Below, piece after piece: positions 25,819-36,200 of a stretch of DNA of 64,000 nucleotides. The stretch comes from Myxococcus guangdongensis. Its GTDB lineage: Bacteria > Myxococcota > Myxococcia > Myxococcales > Myxococcaceae. The stretch covers positions 62,001 to 126,000 of the forward strand of contig NZ_JAJVKW010000016.1 of the NCBI RefSeq assembly GCF_024198255.1, given 5' to 3'. Each line of letters opens with the position of its first letter. Positions within the stretch are counted from its first letter, which is position 1. The position numbers and the translations under genes are program-made. The notes under the pieces were generated by a model. The model saw nothing but the letters and a program-made list of their open reading frames with translations. It did no database searches and was not told the DNA's origin.

Positions 25819-26847
25819 TTGGGCGGACCGGTCGCGGCGGTGATGGCGTTCAGGGTGCTCATGGTGGGCAAGGGGCTGCGCGCGCTCGCGGCCCGGGGCC
25901 TGTTCGACGGCGAGTCGCTCGTGCCGGTGGGGCCCGCCGAGGTCGACTTCCCCGGCGCGCTCGTCGCCGTGCAGCGCCACTTCCCGGATGTGGCGCTGGT
26001 GGACCTCACCGGCCTGGATGCGCTGGAGGCCATCGAGCAGGTGATGGCGGGGCGGCCCGTGCCCGTGCTGGCGCTCCACCCCGGGGCCCTCACCGGACAA
26101 GAGGCCTTCCAGGCCATGGCCCTGGGCGCGCTGGACGTCATGGAGCGCCCGGCGAATCCCGGCCCGGAGTTCTGGGCCCACGTGTCGCGCAAGCTGGTGA
26201 TGCTGGCCCAGGTGAAGGCCGTCCGGCAGACCCAGACGCGCCCCTCGGCGAAGCTGCCCAAGGAGGAACTGCCCGCGCCGCCCTATCCCCTGGTGGCGAT
26301 TGCGGCCTCCCTGGGGGGGCCCAAGGCGGTCGCACAGGTACTGCGGAAGATTCCACGAGACTTTCCCGCGCCCATCGCCTACTGCCAGCACATCAGCGAG
26401 GGCTTCACGGAGGGCCTCGCGCATTGGCTGACGATGGAGACGGCGCTGGGTGTGACGGAGGCGGAGCACGGCATGGTGATGGTGCCCGGGACGGTGTACA
26501 TCGCCCCGTCGGGCAGTCACCTGTTGGTGCGACCGGAGGGCAGGTTGGAGTTGGACTCGGGGCCCGCGCTCCGCGGATTCCGGCCCTCGTGTGACATGTT
26601 GCTCACTTCGGCCGGGGAGTCCTTCGGCTCGCGCTGCGTCGGAGTCATCCTGACGGGAATGGGGCGGGACGGGGCTCGGGGGATGAAGGAGATCAGGGAC
26701 AGGGGAGGGCGGACCATCGCCCAGGACGAGGGCACGTCCACGGTGTGGGGCATGCCTCGCGAGGCGGTGTTGCTCGGGGCGGCGCAGGAAGTGCTGCCGC
26801 TGGAGCGCATCGGCCCCACGTTGGTGCAGTGGGTGGAAGCGTGCTGA
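25819..26847 (+). CDS. frzG: FrzG, CheB-type methylesterase
   Basis: FrzG removes methyl groups from FrzCD. The esterase domain keeps the catalytic Ser (AIAASLGGPK), His (YCQHISEGFTEGLA) and Asp (LTGMGRDGARGMKEI). The N-terminal domain is a degenerate receiver: the acidic pair is absent (RVLMVGKGL) although an Asp occurs in VALVDLTG. TTG 25819 follows GAGGAG at six bases; the alternative ATG at 25843 gives 334 residues, the length I recall for M. xanthus FrzG. It overlaps frzF by seven bases. Confidence 0.92.
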   Translation: MGGPVAAVMAFRVLMVGKGLRALAARGLFDGESLVPVGPAEVDFPGALVAVQRHFPDVALVDLTGLDALEAIEQVMAGRPVPVLALHPGALTGQEAFQAMALGALDVMERPANPGPEFWAHVSRKLVMLAQVKAVRQTQTRPSAKLPKEELPAPPYPLVAIAASLGGPKAVAQVLRKIPRDFPAPIAYCQHISEGFTEGLAHWLTMETALGVTEAEHGMVMVPGTVYIAPSGSHLLVRPEGRLELDSGPALRGFRPSCDMLLTSAGESFGSRCVGVILTGMGRDGARGMKEIRDRGGRTIAQDEGTSTVWGMPREAVLLGAAQEVLPLERIGPTLVQWVEAC

Positions 26848-28631
26848 ACGTGAGCAACAAAGTGCTTCAGCAGCTCGCGGCGCTCCTCCTGGAGCGCGTG
26901 GGGCTGAAGATCACCCCGGACGGGTTCCACAGCTTGCGGCTGGCGCTGTCCACCCGCATGCCCGTGCTCGGCATCGAGGAGCCGGAGCGCTACCTCCAGC
27001 GCCTGACGGGCGTGGGGGGCGAGGAGGAGCTGCGCTCGCTGCTGCCCCTGGTGACGGTGGGGCACACGGAGTTCTTCCGCGACGCCAAGCAGTTCCGCGC
27101 GCTGGAGAAGAGCGTGCTGCCGGACCTGCTCGCCCGCGCGCGTCGGGAGATGCGCAAGGTGTCCATCTGGTCCGCCGGCTGCGCCACGGGTGAAGAGCCC
27201 TACAGCATGGCCATGGTGCTGGCGGAGCTGGGCGCGCTGTCCGTGGAGGTGGACCTGTGGGCCACGGACCTGAACCTGGCCGCGGTGGAGGCCGCGCGTC
27301 AGGGGCGCTTCTCCACGCGTCGGAGCATCAGCATCCAGCAGGAGCGGCTGGCCCGCTTCTTCCGGCCCGTCGAGGATGGCCACGAGGCCCTGCCCGCGCT
27401 GCGTGAGTACATCCGCTTCGACGGACAGAACCTGGCGGTCCCCGTCTTCGACAAGGTCGCGCTGAACTCGCTGGACCTCATCCTCTGCCGCAACGTCATC
27501 ATCTACTTCGACCTGCCCACCATCCGCGGGCTGATGGACCGCTTCCTGAGCGCGCTCAGGCCCGGGGGGCTCTTGTTCCTCGGGTACTCGGAGAGCCTCT
27601 TCAAGGTCTATGACCGCTTCGAGATGATCGAGGTTGACGGCGCCTTCGTGTACCGGCGTCCGCCCAGCGACAAGGGCTACCGTCCGCCTCCGCTGCGCAT
27701 CCACCCGTATCCTGGCGCTTCTTCCGAGCAGCAGGCTCGCGCGTCGGAGCCCGAGCCGTTCTCCCCGGCCGTCTACGCGCGCCCCGCGGTGGAGCTGGCC
27801 CAGGGGGCCCGCCCTCGCGCGAGCACCGCGGACAGCGCGGCCACCCGTGGGGCCGGCGCGCTCTCCAGTGCGTTCCCCGCGGTGCGCCCGCTGCCCGCCG
27901 CGTCCACCCCGGCTCAAGCGTCCGGTGCGCAGCCTCCCGCGACGACGAAGACCCATGACCTGGGCCGTCCCCGCGTCACCGTGGAGCTGCCCGCCGTGAG
28001 CCTCGCGGACGCCGTCCGCACGCGGCCCACCGTGGAGCTGCCGGCGGTGTCCGCGCCCGCGCGCACCGTCACCGGTGAGATTCCCGCGGCCACCGCGTGG
28101 CCCAAGCTGCTGCCTCCGGCGGAGCGGCTGGCCATGGCGGTGCGGAAGATGACGCAGGGGGATTTCCCCGCCGCCATCCAGGGCGTGCAGCGCCTGCTGG
28201 TGGACGAGCCGAGTGATCTGGACGCGCTGCTGACGTTGGGCAACCTCTACTCGCTCACCGGCCGCATCACCGAGGCGCGCGAGGCGTTCGCCCAGGCCAT
28301 CCAGCGCGAGCCGCTGTGCGTGGAGGCGCGCGTGTTCGGTGGCGTGGCCGCGCTGCAGGCCGGGGAGCTGAGGGAGGCGCGCTCGGAGCTGGGCAAGGCG
28401 CTCTTCCTGGAGCCCACGCTCGCCATCGGCCACTACCTGCTGGCGCAGGTGCAGGAGCGCAGCCAGGACGCGGAGGCGGCCCGTCGCAGCTACCGCAACG
28501 CGATTGCGCAGCTGCGCTTCCCCCAGCGCACGCTGGCGGGGCACTACCCGGAGATGCTGGACTCGGCCGAGGCCATCTCCCGCGCGGCGCGCTATGCGCT
28601 CGCCGCGCTGGAGGAGCAGCCTCCGCACTGA
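26841..28631 (+). CDS. frzF: FrzF, CheR-type methyltransferase with TPR repeats
   Basis: FrzF methylates glutamates on FrzCD using S-adenosylmethionine. Residues ~1-275 are the CheR unit: the helical N-terminal subdomain, TVGHTEFFRD, WSAGCATGEEPYSMAM (SAM loop), DLWATDLN and CRNVIIYFD. A Pro/Ala/Thr-rich linker follows (~280-415), then tetratricopeptide repeats to residue 596 (DLDALLTLGNLYSLTGRITE, CVEARVFGGVAALQAGE, AIGHYLLAQVQERSQD), known in M. xanthus to restrain the enzyme. GTG 26841 gives 596 residues, close to the M. xanthus length. Confidence 0.94.
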   Translation: MLNVSNKVLQQLAALLLERVGLKITPDGFHSLRLALSTRMPVLGIEEPERYLQRLTGVGGEEELRSLLPLVTVGHTEFFRDAKQFRALEKSVLPDLLARARREMRKVSIWSAGCATGEEPYSMAMVLAELGALSVEVDLWATDLNLAAVEAARQGRFSTRRSISIQQERLARFFRPVEDGHEALPALREYIRFDGQNLAVPVFDKVALNSLDLILCRNVIIYFDLPTIRGLMDRFLSALRPGGLLFLGYSESLFKVYDRFEMIEVDGAFVYRRPPSDKGYRPPPLRIHPYPGASSEQQARASEPEPFSPAVYARPAVELAQGARPRASTADSAATRGAGALSSAFPAVRPLPAASTPAQASGAQPPATTKTHDLGRPRVTVELPAVSLADAVRTRPTVELPAVSAPARTVTGEIPAATAWPKLLPPAERLAMAVRKMTQGDFPAAIQGVQRLLVDEPSDLDALLTLGNLYSLTGRITEAREAFAQAIQREPLCVEARVFGGVAALQAGELREARSELGKALFLEPTLAIGHYLLAQVQERSQDAEAARRSYRNAIAQLRFPQRTLAGHYPEMLDSAEAISRAARYALAALEEQPPH

Positions 28632-28658
28632 GCGGCGCGGAGGCTGGGGCCTGGGTCC

Positions 28659-28979
28659 TCAGTCCAGCGAGGTCTTCACCTGGTCCAGCGACTTGCTGGG
28701 GTCCAGCACGGCGCCGAACTTCTTCTGGAGGTAGGACTTGGCCTGCCCGCGCAGGAGCATGCCCGGGTCCGTGCCCTCGCCCTCGACGGCCTTGTCGGTG
28801 ATGACGAACGAGGCGTCCAACTGGATGCCCATCACCTTGCCGACAATCTTGGCGCCCTCGCCCTGCCAGTCGGCCTTCACCCCGTACTTGCCACCCCAGT
28901 ACCGGAGGAGCTCCTCGACGCGCTGCTTCACCTGGTCCTTCGGCAGGGAGTGGGGGATATCGAACTTCAGCGTTCCCAT
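28659..28979 (-). CDS. Polyhydroxyalkanoic acid system protein
   Basis: This 106-residue protein matches the PHA_gran_rgn family: an early LPKDQVKQRVEELLRYWGGK, a central GKVMGIQLDASFVI beta region and a C-terminal LRGQAKSYLQKKFG helix. The family is found with polyhydroxyalkanoate genes and on granules, but none lie nearby here, so the role in this organism is uncertain. It is monocistronic, convergent with frzF, and separated from the photolyase gene by about 107 bases. Confidence 0.8.
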   Translation of the reverse strand: MGTLKFDIPHSLPKDQVKQRVEELLRYWGGKYGVKADWQGEGAKIVGKVMGIQLDASFVITDKAVEGEGTDPGMLLRGQAKSYLQKKFGAVLDPSKSLDQVKTSLD

Positions 28980-29086
28980 GGCACGACTCCTGATTTCAGT
29001 GTCCTGGCCATTCGTTTATCGACGCCGGGCCGAGAAGGGAACCGCCGAGTCGTCCGCGGACGCACGAATGTCAACGTCCCGGCGCA

Positions 29087-30550
29087 TCACTCCGCGACGC
29101 GGCGCGAGCGCTTGAGCTTCACCGGCGGATCCCCGGGCCGCCCCCAGCGCGTCATGTAGGGCGCCAGGTTGAACTTCTCCGCGGTGCGCGGCGAGCTCAT
29201 CGGGCGCACCTTGCCCAGCACCTTGCGCTCCTGGAACGGCCTGTCGTGCAGCCCCAGGACCCACATGAAGTTGGCCACGCTCGCGGGATCTCTCCCGTCC
29301 ACCGCGTACTTGTCGTTGAGGTGCGCGATGCGCTTGAGGCCCTCGTCGGGCGTGGCGCTCCACTCGAGGATCTTCTTGCCCCAGAGCATGCGCAGGTAGT
29401 TGTGGATGCGGCCGCGCTCCAGCAGCTCGCGCTGCGCCGCGTTCCACAGGCCGTCCGCCGTGCGCGCGTGCTCCAACTGCTCCAGCGAGTACAGGTGCTC
29501 GCGCGCATCCTTCTGGTGCGTGGACAGCGTCTCGCGCGCCCAGCCGGGCAGGGACTGCACCGAGAGCTGCCTGTCCTCGGGCGTGTGGAAGCAGAAGTTG
29601 AAGCCCAGCTCGCGCCGCACCAGCAGCTCCTCGAGGAAGCTCCTCACCGCGGGGTGGTCCGTGCCGCGCGCGCGGATGGCCGCCCGGGCCGCCTCGCCCG
29701 CGAAGAGGTTTCCCCAGTGGAAGAAGGGGGACAGGCCGGACTGGTGCGCGCGGCCTGGATCATTGCGCTCGGTGTCGTAGCCCTCGAGCTTGCCGTGGAG
29801 GAAGGCCTCCAGCGTCTTGAGCGCCGCCTTGCGTCCACCGCGCTCCTCGAGCGCCGCCACCTTGTGGTCGATGTGGAAGGCGGACAGCTCCTGCCGGGCC
29901 TGCTTCGCGTCGGCCAGCTCGAAGTCCGGCTCCAGGGCCCGTCCCGCGGCCGCGGCCTTCACCGGACGTGAGCGCAACGTTCGTCCAAGGTATTCGGGCC
30001 ACAGCTTCTGGAGCTTGGGGCGCAGCGTGTAGGCGCCGGCCTGCGCCGTGGCGATGCGCTGCATGGGCACCACGCACGAGGCATCCACCGCGAACAACGG
30101 CACGTCCAATGCGCGGGCCGCGCCTCGCAGGTGGCCGGGGATGATGTACGTGGGGAAGAAGTCGGACACCACCGCCGCCGCGCGCTTGCCCAGCTCCGCC
30201 AGGCGGGGACGATGCTGCTTCGTCGTGTGCGGCAGCTCCAGCCAGTAGGGCAGGCCGCGCGACGCGAAGGCCGACGCGAGATCCGCCATGCCTTCCAGCG
30301 CCCACGCATGGAGCCGGTCCGACGCATGGGGATAGTCCGGACGCAGCGCTTGATACACGACGACGGGCAGCCCCAGCTGATTGCCCAGGGCGATGGCCGC
30401 ATCGAGCGCGTGGTTCTCCTCGGCGCGATGGTTGACCATGCACCAATACAGGACGAAGTCCCGACGTGCGGAGGGCAGGGGGACATCCTTGATGACGACC
30501 ACACGAGCGGAGTCGACATCGAGCTCGGACCACGAGAACCCGTTGGGCAT
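29087..30550 (-). CDS. phr: Class II deoxyribodipyrimidine (CPD) photolyase
   Basis: This flavoprotein repairs cyclobutane pyrimidine dimers using blue light. Class II signatures are clear: MVNHRAEENHALDAAIALG at the N-terminus, FFPTYIIPGHLR, YDTERNDPG followed by SGLSPFFHWGNL for FAD binding, RRELGFNFC, and the C-terminal RGRIHNYLRMLWGKKILEW and VLGKVRPMSS. The Trp residues for electron transfer to FAD lie in these last segments. ATG 30550 gives 487 residues, normal for the class; upstream in-frame starts add an Arg-rich extension that looks non-coding. It fits an organism with light-induced carotenoid defence encoded 24 kb away. Confidence 0.92.
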   Translation of the reverse strand: MPNGFSWSELDVDSARVVVIKDVPLPSARRDFVLYWCMVNHRAEENHALDAAIALGNQLGLPVVVYQALRPDYPHASDRLHAWALEGMADLASAFASRGLPYWLELPHTTKQHRPRLAELGKRAAAVVSDFFPTYIIPGHLRGAARALDVPLFAVDASCVVPMQRIATAQAGAYTLRPKLQKLWPEYLGRTLRSRPVKAAAAGRALEPDFELADAKQARQELSAFHIDHKVAALEERGGRKAALKTLEAFLHGKLEGYDTERNDPGRAHQSGLSPFFHWGNLFAGEAARAAIRARGTDHPAVRSFLEELLVRRELGFNFCFHTPEDRQLSVQSLPGWARETLSTHQKDAREHLYSLEQLEHARTADGLWNAAQRELLERGRIHNYLRMLWGKKILEWSATPDEGLKRIAHLNDKYAVDGRDPASVANFMWVLGLHDRPFQERKVLGKVRPMSSPRTAEKFNLAPYMTRWGRPGDPPVKLKRSRRVAE

Positions 30551-30732
30551 GATGCGCACGGATGCCCGAGCTCGCGCCGGGTCGCGAGGGAATTGAAGCA
30601 TCCGTGCACGAATGCCGTGCCCGTGACGCTTCGAGCCAGGAAGGCACACCTCCACCTGCCCAGGTGCGCGCAAAAAACACCACCCGGGCCTGGGTTGTGG
30701 TCTTGTGTCGTTTGGACCCAAGGAGTCCTTGC

Positions 30733-31965
30733 GTGTCACCTCTGAGAAACTGGCTCTGTCTCTGCTCCGTCTTCACGCTCCTGCTCGGGTCGCCCGAAGG
30801 CGCGCGCGCCCAGGTGGGTTCGTCGTATCCGTCGGAGCCGGCTCCGGCGCAGCCCTCGTATCCTCCGCAGGACACCGCGCCCTCGACGCCGCCGGAGCCG
30901 TCGCCGCTGCCGCCCGCGGACCCGTACGTCGATCCTCGGATGGCCCAGCCGCCGCCGTCGAACACCGTGCCGGCCTCTCCGGACCCGGCGGCGATGCCTC
31001 GGGTGGACAACCCTCCACAAACGTCCGACGTGCCCCGCGCGGAGGAGCCGGACCCACGCCGGGGGCAGTCGCCGCTGACGCAGGACGGTACGCCCGCTTC
31101 GCTGACGCCGTCGGCCTCGGCCACGCCGCCTCCGTATGTGGACAGCGGCGCCATCCTGGATGGACGTCAGCGCCTGGGGCCCTTCCTGTCGGGGCCGGGC
31201 AGCTTCCGGTTCATCGCGCACCACACCGCGCTGGGCGCGATGGGCGGCTTCTTCACGCAGGCGTTCGCCAACGACTTCAGCTTCGACCAGAGCTCGCGCG
31301 AGGCGATGCTGGCCGGCACGTTGATTGGCGCGGGCCTGGGCTTCGGCGCCTCCTCCTGGTGGCAATTCAACAACTGGGTGGACAAACCCATGTCGTCCTT
31401 CACCATCATCAACTCGGGGGTGGGCGGCGCGTTCATGGCCGGCTTCATGGACCTGTTCACTCAAGACGCGGGCGTGCTCACCTGGTCCGCGTTCCTGGGC
31501 GCGGAGCTGGGCGCGTGGCTGACGGCGGGGCTCGGCGGTGGGCAGCTCCCGCTGAACGACGGCCTGTTGATCTCCTCCGGCGCGGGGTGGGGCGCGGCCT
31601 ACGCGGCGTTGCTGCTGGCCGTCATCCACTTCTCCGGAACGGACATCTCGTCGAAGACGTGGCGGGACGCGCTGCTGCTCGCGCCGGGCATCGGGGCGGG
31701 CGCGCTGGCGCTGGCCACCATGCGCTACAACCCGACGCCGTCGCAGATTCTCCGCGCGGACCTGTTCGGCGGGGGCGTGGGCGCGGCGGTGCTGCTCATC
31801 TCCGGTCTGGTGCTGGGCGGCTTCGACCAGTCCACGCCGTACGTGCTGTCCTTCCTCGGCTCCGCGGGCGCCATCACCACGGTGAGCCTGCTGTGGGAGG
31901 AGAGCGTGGACCGCTCCGCGCTGAAGTCCGCCAAGGACCGGCCCTACCGCAACGTCTGGTGGTAG
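30733..31965 (+). CDS. Exported multi-spanning membrane protein with Pro-rich N-terminal region
   Basis: A signal peptide (LRNWLCLCSVFTLLLGSPEG, cut near ARAQ) is followed by about 130 residues rich in Pro, Ser and Ala, then several Gly/Ala-rich hydrophobic stretches (AMLAGTLIGAGLGFGAS, GAGWGAAYAALLLAVI, GGGVGAAVLLISGLVLGG) that look like membrane helices. 410 residues. Conserved family not recognised; similar proteins are common in myxobacteria. GTG 30733 was chosen because AAGGAG lies eight bases upstream and directly precedes the signal. A DUF1015-like gene follows after 69 bases. Confidence 0.7.
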   Translation: MSPLRNWLCLCSVFTLLLGSPEGARAQVGSSYPSEPAPAQPSYPPQDTAPSTPPEPSPLPPADPYVDPRMAQPPPSNTVPASPDPAAMPRVDNPPQTSDVPRAEEPDPRRGQSPLTQDGTPASLTPSASATPPPYVDSGAILDGRQRLGPFLSGPGSFRFIAHHTALGAMGGFFTQAFANDFSFDQSSREAMLAGTLIGAGLGFGASSWWQFNNWVDKPMSSFTIINSGVGGAFMAGFMDLFTQDAGVLTWSAFLGAELGAWLTAGLGGGQLPLNDGLLISSGAGWGAAYAALLLAVIHFSGTDISSKTWRDALLLAPGIGAGALALATMRYNPTPSQILRADLFGGGVGAAVLLISGLVLGGFDQSTPYVLSFLGSAGAITTVSLLWEESVDRSALKSAKDRPYRNVWW

Positions 31966-32034
31966 ACGGCCCGGAGGGCGGGCGAGCATGCGTCGTGGCA
32001 CCGAGGAGAGGCAGGCACCACCTTTTCTCGCGAC

Positions 32035-33180
32035 ATGGCGCGCGTCCATCCCTTCACGGCCCTGCTGACCCCGCTGGCTCGGACCCTCGAGTCCAGCGGC
32101 TACGTGCCGCGCAGCAACGCGGTGCCCCAACCCTCCCACGTCCGGCCCCTGTTGGAGGCCGCCAACCCCTCGGCGGAGCTGCGACGCCAGCGGGAGTCGG
32201 GCACGTTGCTGCGCGACGCCCGGCCCGCGCTCTACGTGGTGGAGGTCCACAGCCCGGCGGGCAAGCTGGGCGGCCCCCCGGTCCGCTACCTGCTGTGCTC
32301 GCTGCGTCAGGACGCGGGCACCCCGCTGGAGGATGACCCGTACCGGCCTCGCGCCTGGGAGGCCGAGCCCGCCGTCACGCTCACCGCGGACGACCATGGT
32401 GTCTTCCGGGGGCTGCTGGCCGAGGCGAGCGAGCGCTCCACCCTGGTGTGGGAAGGCGACTACGACGGCCACCGGCTGTCGCTGCGCCGCATCGAGCCTT
32501 CACCTGTCTCCAAGCGCATCCAGGCGGTGCTGGACGAAGCCCCGATGCGGCCGCTCAGCGCGCTGTCCGAGGGCGGGCCCACGCTGGCCGCGGTGGTGCC
32601 GCTGTCGGACCCGGGCCTGGAGGTGCTCCCCATCCACCGCGCGCTCAAGGGCGTGGAGACGTTCAACGAGGAGACCTTCCTCACCCTCGTCACGGCGTAC
32701 GCGCGGGTGTACGAGCTGGATGAACCGCTCGACACACCGCGAGGGCTCATCGCCGCGAGGGAGCGACTGGCGACGCTCATCACCGGGCACCACGCGGTGC
32801 TGCTGGTGTTGCCGGGCGGGCGGGGGCGCATCCTCCGCTTCCGGCAGGGGTTGGACCTGGCGCACCTGAAGGGCGCCCCGCGCAACCCGACGCTGCGCAG
32901 CCTGGACCTGGCCCTGCTCAACGCGCTGGTGTTGAGGACGGTGCTGGGTATCCGCGAGCCCGAGGCCGCGGGACATCCCCAGGTCTTCCCGGTGCAGGGG
33001 TTGGAGACGCTGGTGCAGGGGGTGGAGTCCGGCACGTTCCAGGTGGGGTTCGCGCTCAATCCGCCGCCCATCTGGGAGGTGCGTGCGGTGATGGAGGCCC
33101 AGGCCACGCTGCCGCCGAGGACGCTCCGCGTGGAGCCGTTGCCTCCGGCGGGCCTGCTGTTCCTCGACACGGAGGCCTAG
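32035..33180 (+). CDS. DUF1015-like protein, shortened
   Basis: Several blocks match the DUF1015 family: VPLSDPGLEVLPIHRALKG (family form: DPGL.ILPTHR), RSLDLALLNALVLRTVLGI, VQGVESGTFQVGFALNPPPIWEV and LPPRTLRVEPLPPAGLLF (family form: MPQKST.FYPKL..GL). The conserved Asp-Gly-His-His-Arg-Tyr segment that should precede the DPGL strand is absent; the chain goes directly from VLDEAPMRPL to the strand. The family has no firm function. At 381 residues it is a little shorter than usual. A strong hairpin at 33194-33224 follows. Confidence 0.7.
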   Translation: MARVHPFTALLTPLARTLESSGYVPRSNAVPQPSHVRPLLEAANPSAELRRQRESGTLLRDARPALYVVEVHSPAGKLGGPPVRYLLCSLRQDAGTPLEDDPYRPRAWEAEPAVTLTADDHGVFRGLLAEASERSTLVWEGDYDGHRLSLRRIEPSPVSKRIQAVLDEAPMRPLSALSEGGPTLAAVVPLSDPGLEVLPIHRALKGVETFNEETFLTLVTAYARVYELDEPLDTPRGLIAARERLATLITGHHAVLLVLPGGRGRILRFRQGLDLAHLKGAPRNPTLRSLDLALLNALVLRTVLGIREPEAAGHPQVFPVQGLETLVQGVESGTFQVGFALNPPPIWEVRAVMEAQATLPPRTLRVEPLPPAGLLFLDTEA

Positions 33181-33193
33181 TCCGCCCGCGTGT

Positions 33194-33224
33194 GTGAGGG
33201 CGGCCCGGTGTGAGCCGCCCTCAC
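33194..33224. terminator. Bidirectional hairpin terminator
   Basis: GTGAGGGCGG (33194-33203) and CCGCCCTCAC (33215-33224) form a perfect ten-base-pair stem with an eleven-base loop. It sits between convergent stops at 33180 and 33236. Confidence 0.75.
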
Positions 33225-33235
33225 GGAGTTGTGCG

Positions 33236-36200
33236 CTACGGCGCTGTCCCGGTGGCCTGACCCGGGGCGGTGGCGTCCGGCGCGGCCGGGGTGGGCGCGG
33301 CGTCCGAGGCCTGCTGCACGGGCGACTCCATCGTCTGGCTCATGAACACGGCCGGGGCCTGGGAGATGAGTCGCTCCAGGTCCGCCTCCGCGCGGAGGGC
33401 CAGGGGGTGGCCGTGGTGCTCGTAGCAGCGGCGGCGCTCATCCAGCATCTTGCTGTCCCAGACCGTGAAGGGCTCGATGGGCTCCAGCACGGAGACGCAC
33501 AGGCCCATCCAGTCCACGAGCTTCGCGAGCTCGACGCGGGTCTCCTCGCGCGCCACGGTCAGCGAATCCGCCGCGAACGGCTCGGCCAGCACGTCCACCA
33601 GCTTCCGGCCCAGGGCCTTGTCCGCTCGCGCGATGACGGCCAACTCCGGGAAGATGGAGGAGGTCACCTCGCGCGCTGGCCACGGATTCGTGCGCAGGGC
33701 GACGAGCCCGCGCTCGAACAGGGCGGCGGCCTCGGGCAGCTTGCGCTGTCGCATCCGCAGCACGCCTTCGAGCAGGTCCGCCTCCACGGGAAGCGTCGCG
33801 CGCAGGGGTTCGAGATACTTCAGGGCCTCCTCGTCACCGACACTCGCGAGCACCCGCGCCAGCACCAACTGCTCACGCGGGCCCACCGGCTCCCATCGCG
33901 CCTTCTTCCAATGCGCGTGGATGGCGCCAAGCTGCCCCTTGTTGAACGCGTCGATGATGGGAACCTGGCTCTTCACGATGGCGCGACTGGCCTCCTCGCG
34001 TGACAGCGGGATGGTGTACCAGGCGCGGTTGATGGCCACCCGGTCCCAATCCACCTGCCCCTTGATGTCCGGACGGCCCGTGCCCAGCACGTTCGTCATG
34101 GACCACAGCGTCTGGATGGAGAAGCCGGTGTCACGTCCCAGGCTGCGCGCGAAGGCGAACTCCATGAAGGAGACGTCGTCCGTGTTGATGAACTCCTGGC
34201 TCTCCTCCGCCACCTTGGCGGTGAAGGCGGGCCCGGCCACGAAGCGCGCGAGCACACCTTCCACCTCGTCCGTGCGCCAGGTGGCGCGCAGCGCGCTGCG
34301 GTAGGGCTCCTCGGCGATGCGGGTCCGCATCCTGTCGACGTCGTGGACCAGCGGCTTGCGCGTCGCGACGAGCAGCAGGTCTCCGGAGTGGACCTGCCAC
34401 GTCTCCACGGCCTCGAACTCCGAGGCGAGCGTGGCATAGGCGCTCTGCACCGTGAGCGCGTCCACTTCATAGGCCTGGAGCCACTGGATGAAGATGCCGC
34501 CCTCGGCCAGGCGCTCCTTCACGGCCTGATAGAAGTCGCGCGTGAAGAGGCTGGAGATGCCCGCGCGGTAGGGGTTGGAGGGCTCCGAGAAGATGATGTC
34601 GTAGCGCTGTCGCGTGGTGAGCAGCACCTCGCGCGCGTCGGCGATGAACGTGTGGACCTTGGGGTTGTCCATCACCTTCTGGTTGACCACCTCGCAGCGC
34701 CGCGCGACGTCGAGGATGGCGGGTTCGATCTCCACCACGTCCACGCGCTCCATGCTCGGCACGGCGCCCATCCAGCCCGCGGTGCTGCCGGTCCCCAGGC
34801 CGATGATGAGCGAGTTGCGGGCCTCCTGGTGGAACAGCGCGCCCAGCAAGCCGCTCATCACCTGCGTCGGCGCATCTCCGATGGCGTTGCCGTCCGACTT
34901 GCCGTTGACGATGAAGGACAGCCCGTTGTCGGAGTTGAGCGCGACGCTGCTCTCGACGCCGTCCTTCTCCCAGACGACGCCGCGCGACTTGCTGCGCACC
35001 CACGCGTCGATGTGGTTGAGCGTCGGGTTGGTGAGCGCGGCGCGTCCAGCGCCCACGCTGCCGTGCCGCCACGCCGCGGTGGGGCCCTGGGTCGACAGCA
35101 GCAGCAGCGCGAGCACGGCGATGGCGCTGGGAACGAACAGCGCCGGCACCCGGCGCTCCAGCTTCAGCGACAGCGCCGCGGAGGCCAGGCCCAGCACGGC
35201 GAGGATGCCGGCGACGAGCTGCCAGGTGACGGGGGCCGTCAGCAGCGGAATCACGCCGAATCCGCCCGCGAGCGAGCCCACGATGGAGCCCACCGTGTTC
35301 CAGGCATAGACCTGGCCCACCTGCCTGCCCACGTCCTGGCCGCCCTTGCCCACGAGCGCGAGCAGCAGCGGGAACTGCACGCCGGAGATGAACGCGGCGG
35401 GGAGGATGACCACCGCGCCCACCAGGGCCCAGCCCAACATCATCCCGCCGAAGCCGACACCGCCCAGCGGACGCAGCAGCGCGGCGAACACCGCGAGCCG
35501 GTCGCCGAGCGCGAAGGGCAGGGCGATGAACGCGGCCTCCGCGGCGCACGTCAGCGCGAAGCCCGACAGGGTGGCGGGCCGGTGCCGGAAGACGATGGAG
35601 TAGGCCGCGCCGCCCAGGCCGATGCCGAGCAGTGCCACGGCCAGGATGAGGCCGAACGTGAAGGTGGTGCCGCCCAGGATGGGACCCAGCATCCGGTACC
35701 ACACGAGCTCCATCAGCAGGAACGAGAAGCCGACGAGCAGGGCCGCCACCAGCGCGAACAGGGACGTGGGCGTCGCTCGCGCCACCGGCACGGAGGCCGT
35801 CACCGGCGCGGGCACCCCGGCCTGGGCCTCCGTGGACTGAGGCTCCGTGGAGGCCTGGGGCTTCGCGGCGGTGGGCTCGGGCTCCATGGAGCGGCTCACG
35901 CTGCGCGCGCAGATGGCGACGGCGGCGTTGAGGAGACAGGCGATCCACAGCGTGGTGCGGTTGCCGTACACCTCCAGCATGAAGAAGGTGGACAGCGTCG
36001 CGCCCGTGACGGCGCCCAGCGTGTTGACGCCGTAGAGGATGGCGAGGTGTCGACGCGCGGGGTCCTCATCCGACTGCACCGCGCGGGCGGCGGCCGGCAG
36101 CGTGCCTCCCATCAGCACCGTGGGCACGGCGAGCACGAGCGTGGAGAGCACCAACCGCGCCACGCTTCCACCCACCAGTCCCAGGCTGGGCGTGCCGCCG

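Noticed and set aside
23523..26261. A 912-codon open frame antisense to frzE and frzG.
   Set aside because: It mirrors well-identified genes; the translation is His/Arg/Leu-rich without domains, a known artefact of high-GC codon bias.
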